The notes beneath the pieces are model-generated. The model was not told the origin of the DNA. It searched no databases and worked only from the letters and a program-made list of their open reading frames with translations. This document shows positions 15,793-24,435 of a stretch of DNA of 58,318 bases, one piece after another (position 1 is the stretch's first letter; every line of letters starts with the position of its first letter). Source of the stretch: DATENM01 sp045807765 (GTDB lineage Bacteria > Acidobacteriota > Blastocatellia > UBA7656); contig JBJMGU010000082.1 in assembly GCA_045807765.1 (NCBI GenBank), positions 1-58,318 on the forward strand. The letters run 5' to 3'. Made by a program: the position numbers and the translations under genes.

Positions 15793-18063
15793 CTATTTCA
15801 CATTCTCAACCAGATAGACCTGCGACAGCACGCGGAAATAAGTGTAGCCATAGGCACGGCCGTCGGGCGTGATTGCCGAGGCGCTGATGTAGAGCAGTCC
15901 CGCAGGGTCCGGGTGCATGATCTCTTTCCATAGCTCGCGCTTGCCGGTCGTCAGATTAATCTTGAAGACCTTAACTGGCAGGCCGCGCTGCACCGCAAAA
16001 ATCGCCTGATTATCCGCCGCCCAACCGAGCGGAATATCCGTGTCCTCCAGCGCCGTGAAGGGACGCGATTCACCGCCATCGAGCGCTCGCAGCTCGGACT
16101 TCTGATTGCTACTGCCGATCTCGCCCACAAGCATGTGCTTACCGTCGGGCGCAAGCAGCATGACGACCGAGCCTTCGGCTGTTAGCGGGCGCAGCTCGTT
16201 GCGCTCAAGGTCGTAGATGTAGCTGCGCCGCTCGTGGCCCGGCGCTTTGCCCATCAGCACGACACGCCGCGAATCGGGGAACCACATGCCGTTCTCGCGC
16301 CATTCGATGTCGCCTGTATCAATCACCTTCATCTCGCCGGCGCCGGTCGGCAGCAGCACGAAGCGCGGCGGCGAGGTGTAACGCTGGCTCACGAGCGCCC
16401 AGCGGCCATCCGGCGACAGCGACATGGCATTGCCATCGCCGAGCTTCACCGCCGGTGAGCCGTCCGTCCGGCGCAGATAAACGGTCGGGGTTTTGTCGCT
16501 GGCGGTGTTTTCTTCGTCAAACAGCAGCGTCCGGCCATCGGGCGAGAGGTCGCGCAGCCACGAGCCGTCGAGCCACGACAGGTCGCGCTCGGCGGTTTCG
16601 CCCGGCGCCCGCGTCATCATGCCGATGCGCGCGTCTTCGCGAGTCATCAGCAGCCGCCCGTCTTTGCTGACATCCTGTAGGTTCAAGCGGCCCGGCGCCC
16701 GCGCCAGCAGTCGCTCGCTGCCATTCAAGCTGACGGCCCGCAAGGCGTGATTGGCGGTGTCTTCGTCGGCGGTGAACCAGATTTCATCGCCGGCGGGCGA
16801 CCACGCCAGCCCGCGCGCGCTCAGGTAGGCCCGCGACAGCTTGCGGCTGTTGCCCTTGAGATCAATCACCATCACCGTCCCATAATCGTCAAAGCGCGCG
16901 ACCGGGTGATCGATGAAGGCGATGCGGTCGCCCGCAGGCGAGACGCGGATATCGCTCAGCCAGCCGGATGTCTCGTGCTCGTAAAGCAGATTGCCAATCG
17001 GGTATTCCAGGCGGCACTTGCCCTTGTCGTAATGAATCACCGCCAGCTCTTTGCCGTCCGGCGACCAGTCAGCTTCCGAAACGCCCGGCAGCATTTCGCG
17101 CGGCGCGCCGCCGATCAAAGGCATGCGCGCCAGCATGCCTTGATTGATGAAATGAATGCGCGGCTTGAGCAGCACCGCCATCTCGCCGGTTGATGAAATG
17201 GCCAGCAAGCTCATCTCTTTCAGATCGAGGGCGCGCGATTCGGGCGTGCCGGGCAGCGTCGTGAACAGCTCGCTCTGCTTGCCCTCCCAGAGCGCCGCGT
17301 AAACGATCAAGCGGCTGTCGGGCGCAAAGCGCGCGCCGGCAACCGTGCCATTGCGAAACGTCAGTTGCTGGAACAGCGGCGGCGCGTTGTAGCCGGCGCG
17401 CTTGCCGACCGAAAAGCTCGCGACCATCGCCGCAACCACCAGCACCACGGCGAGGGTGATGAGCAGACGGCGGCGCGGGCGCGGCACGGTCACAGGAGCG
17501 GCAACCGCAGGCGCGATCTTTTCTTCGACCGCCAACCCCGGCATCAATGACTGCGGCAGCGCGCCCGCGGTCGCCGCCGGCAACAAGGCGCGATCAGCTT
17601 CTATCCCTGCCGGCACGTTTGCGGCGCTTGCCATAGCCGGCACGACCGTATCGCCCAGCGCGTCGCCCTCTTCTTCATGCTCGAAGGTGACGCTCGCGCG
17701 CTCGCGCACGATCAGCGTGCCGTCCGACAGCTCTTTCACCTTGGCGACGAAGCGGTAACCGCGGCGCGGGATGGTTTCGATGTACTGCCGGCCCTCGTCG
17801 CCATCGCCGAGCACACGCCGCAGGGTCGAGATGTTGCGCGCCAGGTTGCCTTCTTCGACAAAGGTGTCGGGCCAGACCTCTTGCATCAGCTCGTCCTTGT
17901 CGAGCACGCGCCCGCTGCGCTCGACGAAGGCGAGCAGAATGTCAAAGACTTTCGGCGGCAGCGGCACGACCTGACCGCTCTTCAACAGCAGGCGGTCGGC
18001 GGTATCCACGCGGTAAGGGCCGAATTCAAATAAGCGCTTTGCCGGCTTCATCATAGCTGTCAT
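15793..18063 (-). CDS. Winged-helix DNA-binding protein with TolB-like propeller
   Basis: A 756-residue one-component membrane regulator. Residues about 10-108 are an OmpR/CadC-type winged helix (PPKVFDILLAFVERSG, NLARNISTLRRVLGD, YIETIPRRGYRF). A Pro/Ala-rich linker leads to one TM helix (about 200-218). The rest is a periplasmic PD40/TolB-like propeller with recurring SPDG motifs (WSPDGKELAVIH, LSPDGRTLLFDEE, SLSPDGRWALVS). This CadC-like topology predicts an outside signal controlling DNA binding on the cytoplasmic side. Target genes and ligand are unknown. The first of several clustered Met codons was used; no strong ribosome-binding site distinguishes them. Confidence 0.88.
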   Translation of the reverse strand: MTAMMKPAKRLFEFGPYRVDTADRLLLKSGQVVPLPPKVFDILLAFVERSGRVLDKDELMQEVWPDTFVEEGNLARNISTLRRVLGDGDEGRQYIETIPRRGYRFVAKVKELSDGTLIVRERASVTFEHEEEGDALGDTVVPAMASAANVPAGIEADRALLPAATAGALPQSLMPGLAVEEKIAPAVAAPVTVPRPRRRLLITLAVVLVVAAMVASFSVGKRAGYNAPPLFQQLTFRNGTVAGARFAPDSRLIVYAALWEGKQSELFTTLPGTPESRALDLKEMSLLAISSTGEMAVLLKPRIHFINQGMLARMPLIGGAPREMLPGVSEADWSPDGKELAVIHYDKGKCRLEYPIGNLLYEHETSGWLSDIRVSPAGDRIAFIDHPVARFDDYGTVMVIDLKGNSRKLSRAYLSARGLAWSPAGDEIWFTADEDTANHALRAVSLNGSERLLARAPGRLNLQDVSKDGRLLMTREDARIGMMTRAPGETAERDLSWLDGSWLRDLSPDGRTLLFDEENTASDKTPTVYLRRTDGSPAVKLGDGNAMSLSPDGRWALVSQRYTSPPRFVLLPTGAGEMKVIDTGDIEWRENGMWFPDSRRVVLMGKAPGHERRSYIYDLERNELRPLTAEGSVVMLLAPDGKHMLVGEIGSSNQKSELRALDGGESRPFTALEDTDIPLGWAADNQAIFAVQRGLPVKVFKINLTTGKRELWKEIMHPDPAGLLYISASAITPDGRAYGYTYFRVLSQVYLVENVK

Positions 18064-18397
<334 letters not shown>

Positions 18398-18655
18398 GTG
18401 ACGAAACGCACAACCCGCATCACCTTTGAGAGCGAACGGCTGCTGGTCATCCGCCAGCCGACGAGCCGCGCCCGCCGCTGGTGCGCCGCCTGTGACGAAG
18501 AAGTGCAAGTCGTCACCGCCGCCGACGCAGCGATTGTCGCCGACCGCGAGCTGGGGGCCATCTACGACGCCATTGAAGCGACGCACCTGCACGCCGTCTT
18601 CGACGGCGGCGAGTTGCCGATGGTCTGCCTCAATTCGCTGCTCAAACTGAAGTGA
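18398..18655 (+). CDS. Small CxxC protein of unknown function
   Basis: An 85-residue protein starting at GTG, seven bases after a good AGGAGG site. It begins with a basic beta-strand-like segment (RITFESERLLVIRQ), has a single CAAC motif (WCAACDEEVQVV) that could bind metal with other residues, and ends VCLNSLLKLK. I have a general impression of similar short proteins in Acidobacteria but cannot name a family. It is followed, after 109 bases, by a gene for an exported protein. Confidence 0.65.
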   Translation: MTKRTTRITFESERLLVIRQPTSRARRWCAACDEEVQVVTAADAAIVADRELGAIYDAIEATHLHAVFDGGELPMVCLNSLLKLK

Positions 18656-18764
18656 ATGCAACGGCAGTCACGGTAATTCAGGCCGTGCGCCGGGCTTCGC
18701 GCTCCGGTTGAACGGCGCGGCTTTAACTATTTCATTCAACGATTGACGAAAAGGAGAAACCTTC

Positions 18765-19394
18765 ATGAACGCCAAACGAATCTTTGCAACCCTCACGCTT
18801 ATCGCGCTGTTGTCGGTCGCTGCGGCAGCGCAATCCAATGACCGCGGCATGCTGTGGAAGAAATACTTCGGGCGCAACGCCGTCGCCGTGCCGATGCAAT
18901 CGGCTGCGGTCGAGGCCGCGCCGCAGAGCGCCGCACCGCCCGCCGATGACCGGCAAAACGACTTCGGCATCACCGCCACTCCCTCAAAATTTCGGCTCGA
19001 AGGCACATGGCTGGCGACTGTGACATTCACCGATGGCTTCGCGTTGAAAGTCTTGTTCACCTTTATGCCGGGACGGGATGAAAACGAGGGCACGTTGATC
19101 GATAGCAACGAATTCTTGCTGACGCCCGACCCCATCGGCGCGCCCGATCAAGGGGTCTGGCAGCGCACCGTTGACCGCAGCTTCATCGCCACGCACCTGG
19201 CCTTTCTTTTCAACTCGGCGGACGGCTCGCCCGCCGGCACCGCGCATGTGCGCGACGGCATCACGATGCTTGACAACGACCGCTTCACGGGCCGTCAGTT
19301 CGTTGATATCTATGACACCAATGACACTCTGGTGGCCTCTTTCCGAGCTACGATAAATGCCACTCGCATCAAAGCGCAAGCGCCGCCGCAATAA
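18765..19394 (+). CDS. Exported protein of unknown function
   Basis: A 209-residue protein with a clear signal peptide (about 1-22, ending AAAAQS) and a strong AAGGAG site before the ATG. After a low-complexity Ala/Pro linker, residues 70-205 alternate hydrophobic and polar residues and contain EGTWLATVTFTDG, GVWQRTVDRSFIATH and NDRFTGRQFVDIYD. This pattern resembles small lipocalin-like or allene-oxide-cyclase-like barrels, which is only a structural guess. No catalytic residues are recognised. An outer-membrane barrel gene follows on the same strand. Confidence 0.7.
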   Translation: MNAKRIFATLTLIALLSVAAAAQSNDRGMLWKKYFGRNAVAVPMQSAAVEAAPQSAAPPADDRQNDFGITATPSKFRLEGTWLATVTFTDGFALKVLFTFMPGRDENEGTLIDSNEFLLTPDPIGAPDQGVWQRTVDRSFIATHLAFLFNSADGSPAGTAHVRDGITMLDNDRFTGRQFVDIYDTNDTLVASFRATINATRIKAQAPPQ

Positions 19395-19411
19395 CCTGAC
19401 CGCCAATCGCG

Positions 19412-19437
19412 ATGCGAAGACCGCGCGGCCTTCGCAT
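19412..19437. other. Perfect intergenic hairpin
   Basis: ATGCGAAG and CTTCGCAT flank a loop that is itself largely palindromic (CCGCGCGG). It lies between two same-strand genes and lacks a T-tract, so it may be an mRNA processing or stability element. Confidence 0.4.
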
Positions 19438-19481
19438 GGCCAACGACATCACCAATCTAAGCCCTGACAAGGAGACCTGAC

Positions 19482-20249
19482 ATGAAGAAATTCCAGCTAT
19501 TTATCATTGCTTTCATCGCCGTCGTCATCGGGATTTGCGCGCCTGCCGCCCGCGCCCAGAGCGGCGATTATCACCGGATCGAAGTCTTCGGCGGTTACTC
19601 GCACGCCCGAATGCAGTCCAACTCCAGCACGCAGAATGTTAGCGAAGGTGGCGACGTTTTCAGCTTCGAGCCTTGCGCGCCGGAAAGCGCCGACATTCTC
19701 GGCTCTCACCTGCAAAAATACTATTGCGACCGTCGCGGCTTTAACGGCTTCGACGCGTCCATCACCTTCAACTTCACGCGCTACCTCGGCATCAAGTTTG
19801 ACATGACCGGCCATTACAAAAGCGATGAGTTTGCTGACACCTTCACCAACGACGATGGCTCGACGCACACAGACACCAGCCACACCAAAGATCGCGCCTA
19901 TAGCTTTCTGGCCGGTTTGCAGTTCAAGGACAATTCGAAGCAGGCACGCTTCAAGCCGTTTGCGCATGCGCTGGTCGGCGCGGTTCGGCAAACTTCAAAG
20001 GACACGCAGACCTCGACCGGGCCGTTCAACTTTACACTGGACGACAAAGTGACGAGCTTCGGGATGAAGCTCGGCGGCGGCATCGATGTGCGCCTGCACC
20101 AGAGAATCGATCTGCGGTTGTTCGAGATTGACTACACGCCGATCTTTGCGCGCGACCGCGATGTCGCCGGCAATGCTGATTTCGACTTGAACGTGGCGGG
20201 TCGGACGGCGCACAACTTCAGCATCAGCGTCGGCCTGGTTTTTCACTAG
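19482..20249 (+). CDS. Outer-membrane beta-barrel protein
   Basis: A 255-residue protein with a signal peptide (about 1-25, ending ARAQS), an AAGGAG site before the ATG, and alternating strands consistent with a small OmpA/OmpX-like eight-stranded barrel (IEVFGGYSHARM, FTRYLGIKFDMTGHYKS, YSFLAGLQFK, MKLGGGIDVRLHQRIDLRLF). It ends in aromatic-rich FSISVGLVFH, as outer-membrane barrels often do. There are two cysteines (CAPESAD, YCDRRG) in one loop, possibly a disulfide. Its specific function is unknown. It is convergent with the M14 peptidase, only six bases apart. Confidence 0.8.
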   Translation: MKKFQLFIIAFIAVVIGICAPAARAQSGDYHRIEVFGGYSHARMQSNSSTQNVSEGGDVFSFEPCAPESADILGSHLQKYYCDRRGFNGFDASITFNFTRYLGIKFDMTGHYKSDEFADTFTNDDGSTHTDTSHTKDRAYSFLAGLQFKDNSKQARFKPFAHALVGAVRQTSKDTQTSTGPFNFTLDDKVTSFGMKLGGGIDVRLHQRIDLRLFEIDYTPIFARDRDVAGNADFDLNVAGRTAHNFSISVGLVFH

Positions 20250-20255
20250 GCCGAT

Positions 20256-23114
20256 CTATTGCGGCCTGGTGCCACCAAGCATGATGGCATTGAACAGCAG
20301 CTTGAAGGTGCCCCAGGTCTGGGCGCGGTGCTGTGTGCGAAAGCCGAAAAGCACGACGCGGCCTTTGCCCAAAGTGACATCAACCAGCGCCGACTTGCCG
20401 GCGATGAACTGCGGGCCGAGCAGCCACCCGGAGCGCAACGGGTTGCCGTCAACGTAACGCGCGATGGAGCGCGCCCGCGCCGGGTCGGTAATCTCGAACG
20501 CAAAGGCGCTGACGAGATTGCCGGCGCCGTCAGCCATCGCCGGCGGTCGCCGGGCTTCGGTCGAGGCCGCCTCAGGGCGAGCCGCACCGGGGCGCGGCGC
20601 TTCCGTATCAGCGCTGCGCTCGCGCCGTGTGCCGCTGACGAAATAGAGATCGGCTTCCGCCGGCATCCCATAAGCAATCGGGCTGGTGGTATCAATTGCG
20701 GCGCGGAAGATCGAGCCGGGCGCGTAGAACTGGTCGCGGCGCACGCCATCAAGCGCGTTTTTCACCGGCAGCTCAAAACGTTTTAACGCAAGCTCGGACG
20801 CCGAATCGAGACAGATCAGCACGCCACCGGCTTCGACGAAACGGCGCAGCGCCGCGACGCCTTCTTCGCCGATGCCGCCGGTGTATTCGTCGGGGTACGA
20901 GCCGGCGCGGTTGCCGCTGACGATCTGCTGCATGGACTGATCGGGCAGGATGACGACATCAAACTTATCTTTGAGATTGCCGGCGCGCACGTCTGCGTCA
21001 TAGACGTTCTTGTAATCGAAGCCGAACTGTTCGAGCACCCAGCGCGTCCAGCCCTCATCCATCGAAGCCACCCAGCTACGATAGAGCGCCAGTCGCGGCT
21101 TTGTGAGCGGTCGGGCAATGGTGGGCAGATTGATCTGGGAATCCTTATTCGGTACGCGTTCCAGGCTAATGTCTCGGGATATGGCAAGCGATAAAATACG
21201 GCTCGTGAAAACCTGGCTTGTTGAACTCTCTCGTTTGGCTTTAGGCGATTTACTTTGACCACTCGCTGATCCGCCGCTTACGACAAAGGTTCCGGCTGGG
21301 TACTCTTTGCCATTAGCCCTGACCGCTTGTGCAAGTCTGGAGACAGTAATTTTATCTGATGAAGCGAGGAGAGTGTTGACGAAATCGAAGGCTTTATTTT
21401 GGCCAGATGAGACAAAGAATTGCATCGCTGGCCCCAGCATCCAGGAACCAATGCGGAGGTTGAAAAATTCCGCGCTCAACTTTGCCAACTCCGCATCGAA
21501 CGGCTTGCCCGCTTCGGCGTAATCAACGCCCATCTGCATCGGCAGCGTCCAGCCGGCCACGTCGTAAGGCTGCTCGGCGGGGCCGCCCGGATAGATGCGA
21601 CGGTCAGGGTAATGCTGCGCTTCGAACAAGCACTTGACGTTGGCGCGGTATGGCTGTGCGAGTAAGATCACATAACTTCCCGCCGCGTACTTCTTGCCGG
21701 CGGCGGTAAAGTCAGATTTGGCGCGCTGTACTTCGACGCCCTGTTGAAGCAGGATGTCGATCATCTTGTCGGCGGTCGGTCGGTCGTGCTGCTCAGCGGG
21801 GACAATGTAAGCGTAGGGCGCTTCATGCTTCCCTGCCTCGATGGCGCGCTCGGCGACCGCGACGAAGTTGCGAACATATTCATCGTGATGCAGCGCCGCT
21901 TCTTCGAGCGCCGTGCGCGTCGTCACTAGTTCCATGTTCAGAATGTCGCGCATCGTCCACGCGCCGCCCTGCCACGGGTCGGGATAATTCGTCGCCGCTA
22001 CCAGCGGATCGGGCAAACCCCGTGTCGGCGAGCGCAACTGCTCGCGCTTGATCTCCATCGGCGTGGCGATGTTCACCGACGCGGCTTCGGTCAGGATGCC
22101 GACGGCATTGTGATAGTAAGGCGCGGTGCGCAAGCCGCCGTGCCACCACGTGTCATAAGTTGAATTTGTGACGATGCCTTTGAAGCCGGCGGCTTGAAGA
22201 TTCAGCGCCATCTGCGAGCCGAGCGCGCCGACCGTGCGCAAGATCGTTGGATCGATGTTCGGGTTCGATGGATCGAAGAACGGCGGCACGCACATGCGCG
22301 AGCCGAACTGCCCTTGCTGATGCACGTCGTAGACGACTTCGGGAAACCACTCGCGCCAGAAGAGCGTCGAGACGATCTGCGTTTCGACCTGCGTCAGCAT
22401 GAACCAGTCGCGGTTGTCGTCGTGGCCGGTGTAGTGATGATAGAGCACAGGCGGGCTGCTGCCTTCGTATTTCGTGCCGAGCGTCTTGCGATACCAGTTG
22501 CTGACAATATCGATGCCGTCGGGGTTGACCGAAGGCACCAGCACCAGCACCGTGCGGCGCAGCATCTCTCTGGTCGCCGGCGCCTCGTCGCTCGCCAGCC
22601 TATAAGCCAGCTCCATTGACATCTGCGAGGCGACGATTTCGGTCGAATGAATCGAGCAGGTGACGGCGACGACCGCAGGCGTCGTGCGAATCAGCCGCTC
22701 GCGCTCTTCGCGGCTACTGATCAAGCGTGGATCGGCGAGCCGGCGCTGGGCTTCGCGAATGCGCGGCAAGTCGCGAATGTTTTCTTCCGACGAGATGATG
22801 GCGACGATGAACGGGCGGCGCTCGGTCGTCAATCCCGGCTGATGCAACGAGACGCGCGCCGAAGCCGTGCCGAGCCGCTTGAAGTAAGCAACGATCTGCG
22901 ACCAGTCGGCGAGCCGCCGATCATCGCCCGGCGCAAAGCCCAGCACCTCGCGCGGCGACGGCACGGCAGCAGGCCGCGCTGTTTTCGCGACGGCGTGGGG
23001 CAAGCTGTCAGCTTGCGCTACATCAGATTGTTGAGCCGGCACGGTCGCCGCCGTCAGACCAAGCAGCAGCGCAGCAATCGGCAGCGTGTAAAGGTGGCGA
23101 GAGCGTGGCATCAT
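20256..23114 (-). CDS. M14 family zinc carboxypeptidase, exported
   Basis: A 952-residue secreted peptidase. A signal peptide (about 1-28) precedes an M14 domain: zinc ligands HSTE (His156, Glu159) and the later DVHQQG His, substrate-binding NPDG, and GILTEAAS carrying the likely catalytic Glu. Beyond residue 650 there is a second region with VVILPDQSMQQIVSG and GGVLICLDSASE, resembling a ThuA/glutamine-amidotransferase-like domain seen in similar long M14 proteins. The DNA for about 21130-21480 (linker between the domains) looks AT-richer than the rest. Probably degrades peptides in the periplasm or outside the cell. Confidence 0.88.
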   Translation of the reverse strand: MMPRSRHLYTLPIAALLLGLTAATVPAQQSDVAQADSLPHAVAKTARPAAVPSPREVLGFAPGDDRRLADWSQIVAYFKRLGTASARVSLHQPGLTTERRPFIVAIISSEENIRDLPRIREAQRRLADPRLISSREERERLIRTTPAVVAVTCSIHSTEIVASQMSMELAYRLASDEAPATREMLRRTVLVLVPSVNPDGIDIVSNWYRKTLGTKYEGSSPPVLYHHYTGHDDNRDWFMLTQVETQIVSTLFWREWFPEVVYDVHQQGQFGSRMCVPPFFDPSNPNIDPTILRTVGALGSQMALNLQAAGFKGIVTNSTYDTWWHGGLRTAPYYHNAVGILTEAASVNIATPMEIKREQLRSPTRGLPDPLVAATNYPDPWQGGAWTMRDILNMELVTTRTALEEAALHHDEYVRNFVAVAERAIEAGKHEAPYAYIVPAEQHDRPTADKMIDILLQQGVEVQRAKSDFTAAGKKYAAGSYVILLAQPYRANVKCLFEAQHYPDRRIYPGGPAEQPYDVAGWTLPMQMGVDYAEAGKPFDAELAKLSAEFFNLRIGSWMLGPAMQFFVSSGQNKAFDFVNTLLASSDKITVSRLAQAVRANGKEYPAGTFVVSGGSASGQSKSPKAKRESSTSQVFTSRILSLAISRDISLERVPNKDSQINLPTIARPLTKPRLALYRSWVASMDEGWTRWVLEQFGFDYKNVYDADVRAGNLKDKFDVVILPDQSMQQIVSGNRAGSYPDEYTGGIGEEGVAALRRFVEAGGVLICLDSASELALKRFELPVKNALDGVRRDQFYAPGSIFRAAIDTTSPIAYGMPAEADLYFVSGTRRERSADTEAPRPGAARPEAASTEARRPPAMADGAGNLVSAFAFEITDPARARSIARYVDGNPLRSGWLLGPQFIAGKSALVDVTLGKGRVVLFGFRTQHRAQTWGTFKLLFNAIMLGGTRPQ

Positions 23115-23284
23115 CGGCGTTGATGTCCCTCAAGGTTGAATTGTGCGGGCGTCGCCCGGCGCTCAAGATGGAAAGAGCCTAGCACATCTGTTAGGCTTGC
23201 GCTAATTGGCGCGACCGCGGCTGAAGGCTGGCGCGGTGGCCGGCGCCAGAGTTGAATTCATCCCAACGAGGAACAAGTTTAACG

Positions 23285-23992
23285 ATGGCGCGCTTGCGGG
23301 GAATTTTTTTACTGGCCTTCTGGTTCACGGCCATCGGCCTGCTGGCGCCGTTGCTGATCGCCCTGCGGCTGCTGACCGGCAACGAAAACATGATCTATGC
23401 GCCGGTGCGCGTCTTTGTGCGGCTCGGCCTCCGGCTAGTCGGCGTCAAGGTCGAAGTCACGGGCCGCGACAAGCTCGACCCGGCGCAGGCTTACATCTTC
23501 ACGCCGAATCATCAGAGCCTGATCGAAGTGCCGCTGTTCGTCACCTACCTCGGGCGCAATCCGGGCTATCTGGCCAAGAAAGAGGTCTTCAAGTACCCGA
23601 TCTTCGGTTACGGCATCGGCCTGATGGGGGTCGTCCCGGTTGATCGCAGCAACAGCCCGTCGGCGGTCGAAAGCGCCAAGGCGGCGACCGAGATGTTGCG
23701 CCGCGGCAAGTCCTACGTTGTCTATCCCGAAGGCACGCGCTCGCCCGATGGCCGCTTGCTGCCGTTTAAGAAGGGCGCTTTCATGATGGCCATCGAGGCA
23801 GGCGTCGCAGTCGTCCCGGTAACCGTTGCCGGTGCCACGCGCATCATGCCGAAGGCCAAAATCGAAGTCCATCCTTCGACCGTGCGGCTGACCATCCACG
23901 ACCCCATCCCGACCGTCGGCTATGCGCGCGACAACGTCACGGAGCTGGTCAGTCGCACCCGCCAGCAAGTCCTCTCGGCCCTCGACGACTAG
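23285..23992 (+). CDS. 1-acylglycerol-3-phosphate acyltransferase (PlsC-like)
   Basis: A 235-residue membrane-associated acyltransferase that should acylate lysophosphatidic acid in phospholipid synthesis. An N-terminal hydrophobic segment (about 5-35) precedes the acyltransferase domain. The catalytic box reads NHQSLIE, so the usual HX4D is HX4E; Glu could serve as the acid but is uncommon. The other motifs are normal: YPEGTRS and VVPVTVAG. The ATG at 23285 was chosen over one at 23252 because of the AGGAA-type site just upstream and the onset of the hydrophobic segment. Confidence 0.88.
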   Translation: MARLRGIFLLAFWFTAIGLLAPLLIALRLLTGNENMIYAPVRVFVRLGLRLVGVKVEVTGRDKLDPAQAYIFTPNHQSLIEVPLFVTYLGRNPGYLAKKEVFKYPIFGYGIGLMGVVPVDRSNSPSAVESAKAATEMLRRGKSYVVYPEGTRSPDGRLLPFKKGAFMMAIEAGVAVVPVTVAGATRIMPKAKIEVHPSTVRLTIHDPIPTVGYARDNVTELVSRTRQQVLSALDD

Positions 23993-24006
23993 CCCCATCT
24001 TTCCCC

Positions 24007-24048
24007 TTGACAATCTACAGGAGGCGGTCTACACTCGCTTCCTGTAGA
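24007..24048 (+). promoter_or_regulatory. Sigma-70 promoter overlapped by a PadR-type operator
   Basis: TTGACA (24007-24012) and TACACT (24030-24035) are separated by 17 bases, a near-ideal promoter. An inverted repeat, TCTACAGGAGG (24014-24024) with CTTCCTGTAGA (24038-24048), covers the spacer and the region past the -10. The position suggests autorepression by the PadR protein encoded next. Confidence 0.8.
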
Positions 24049-24066
24049 AAGTCTAGGGGAGGATTC

Positions 24067-24420
24067 ATGGCCAAGCAAAACTCCGACCTGGCGAAGCAGA
24101 AGTCCGATCTGCTGCAAGGCACGCTCGACATGCTGATCCTGAAGACGCTGGCTCTTGAGCCGGAGCATGGCTGGGGCATCGCGCAACGCATTCAGCAGAT
24201 TTCCGACGGCGTGCTCAACGTCAATCAGGGCTCGCTTTATCCGGCGCTCTACCGGCTTGAAGAGAAGGGCTGGGTGGCGACCGAGTGGGGCAGCTCTGAT
24301 AACAACCGCCAGGCGAAGTATTATTCGCTCACCCGCGCCGGGCGCAAACAACTTGCCGAAGAAGAGGAAAACTGGAGGCGGCTCTCGACAGCGATCACGC
24401 AAGTGCTCCAAGCAACTTAG
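24067..24420 (+). CDS. PadR family transcriptional regulator
   Basis: A 117-residue winged-helix repressor with the PadR signature: LLQGTLDMLILKTLALEPEHGWGIAQRI, then NQGSLYPALYRLEEKGW (recognition helix) and the wing AKYYSLTRAGRKQL. Start at 24067, after GGGAGG. It is the first gene of an operon with the MacB-like permease, 15 bases apart. In Acidobacteria this pairing is common, and PadR presumably represses the operon through the palindrome over its promoter until a ligand, often a toxic compound, releases it. Confidence 0.92.
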   Translation: MAKQNSDLAKQKSDLLQGTLDMLILKTLALEPEHGWGIAQRIQQISDGVLNVNQGSLYPALYRLEEKGWVATEWGSSDNNRQAKYYSLTRAGRKQLAEEEENWRRLSTAITQVLQAT

Positions 24421-24435
24421 CCGGAGGTTGGTTAG

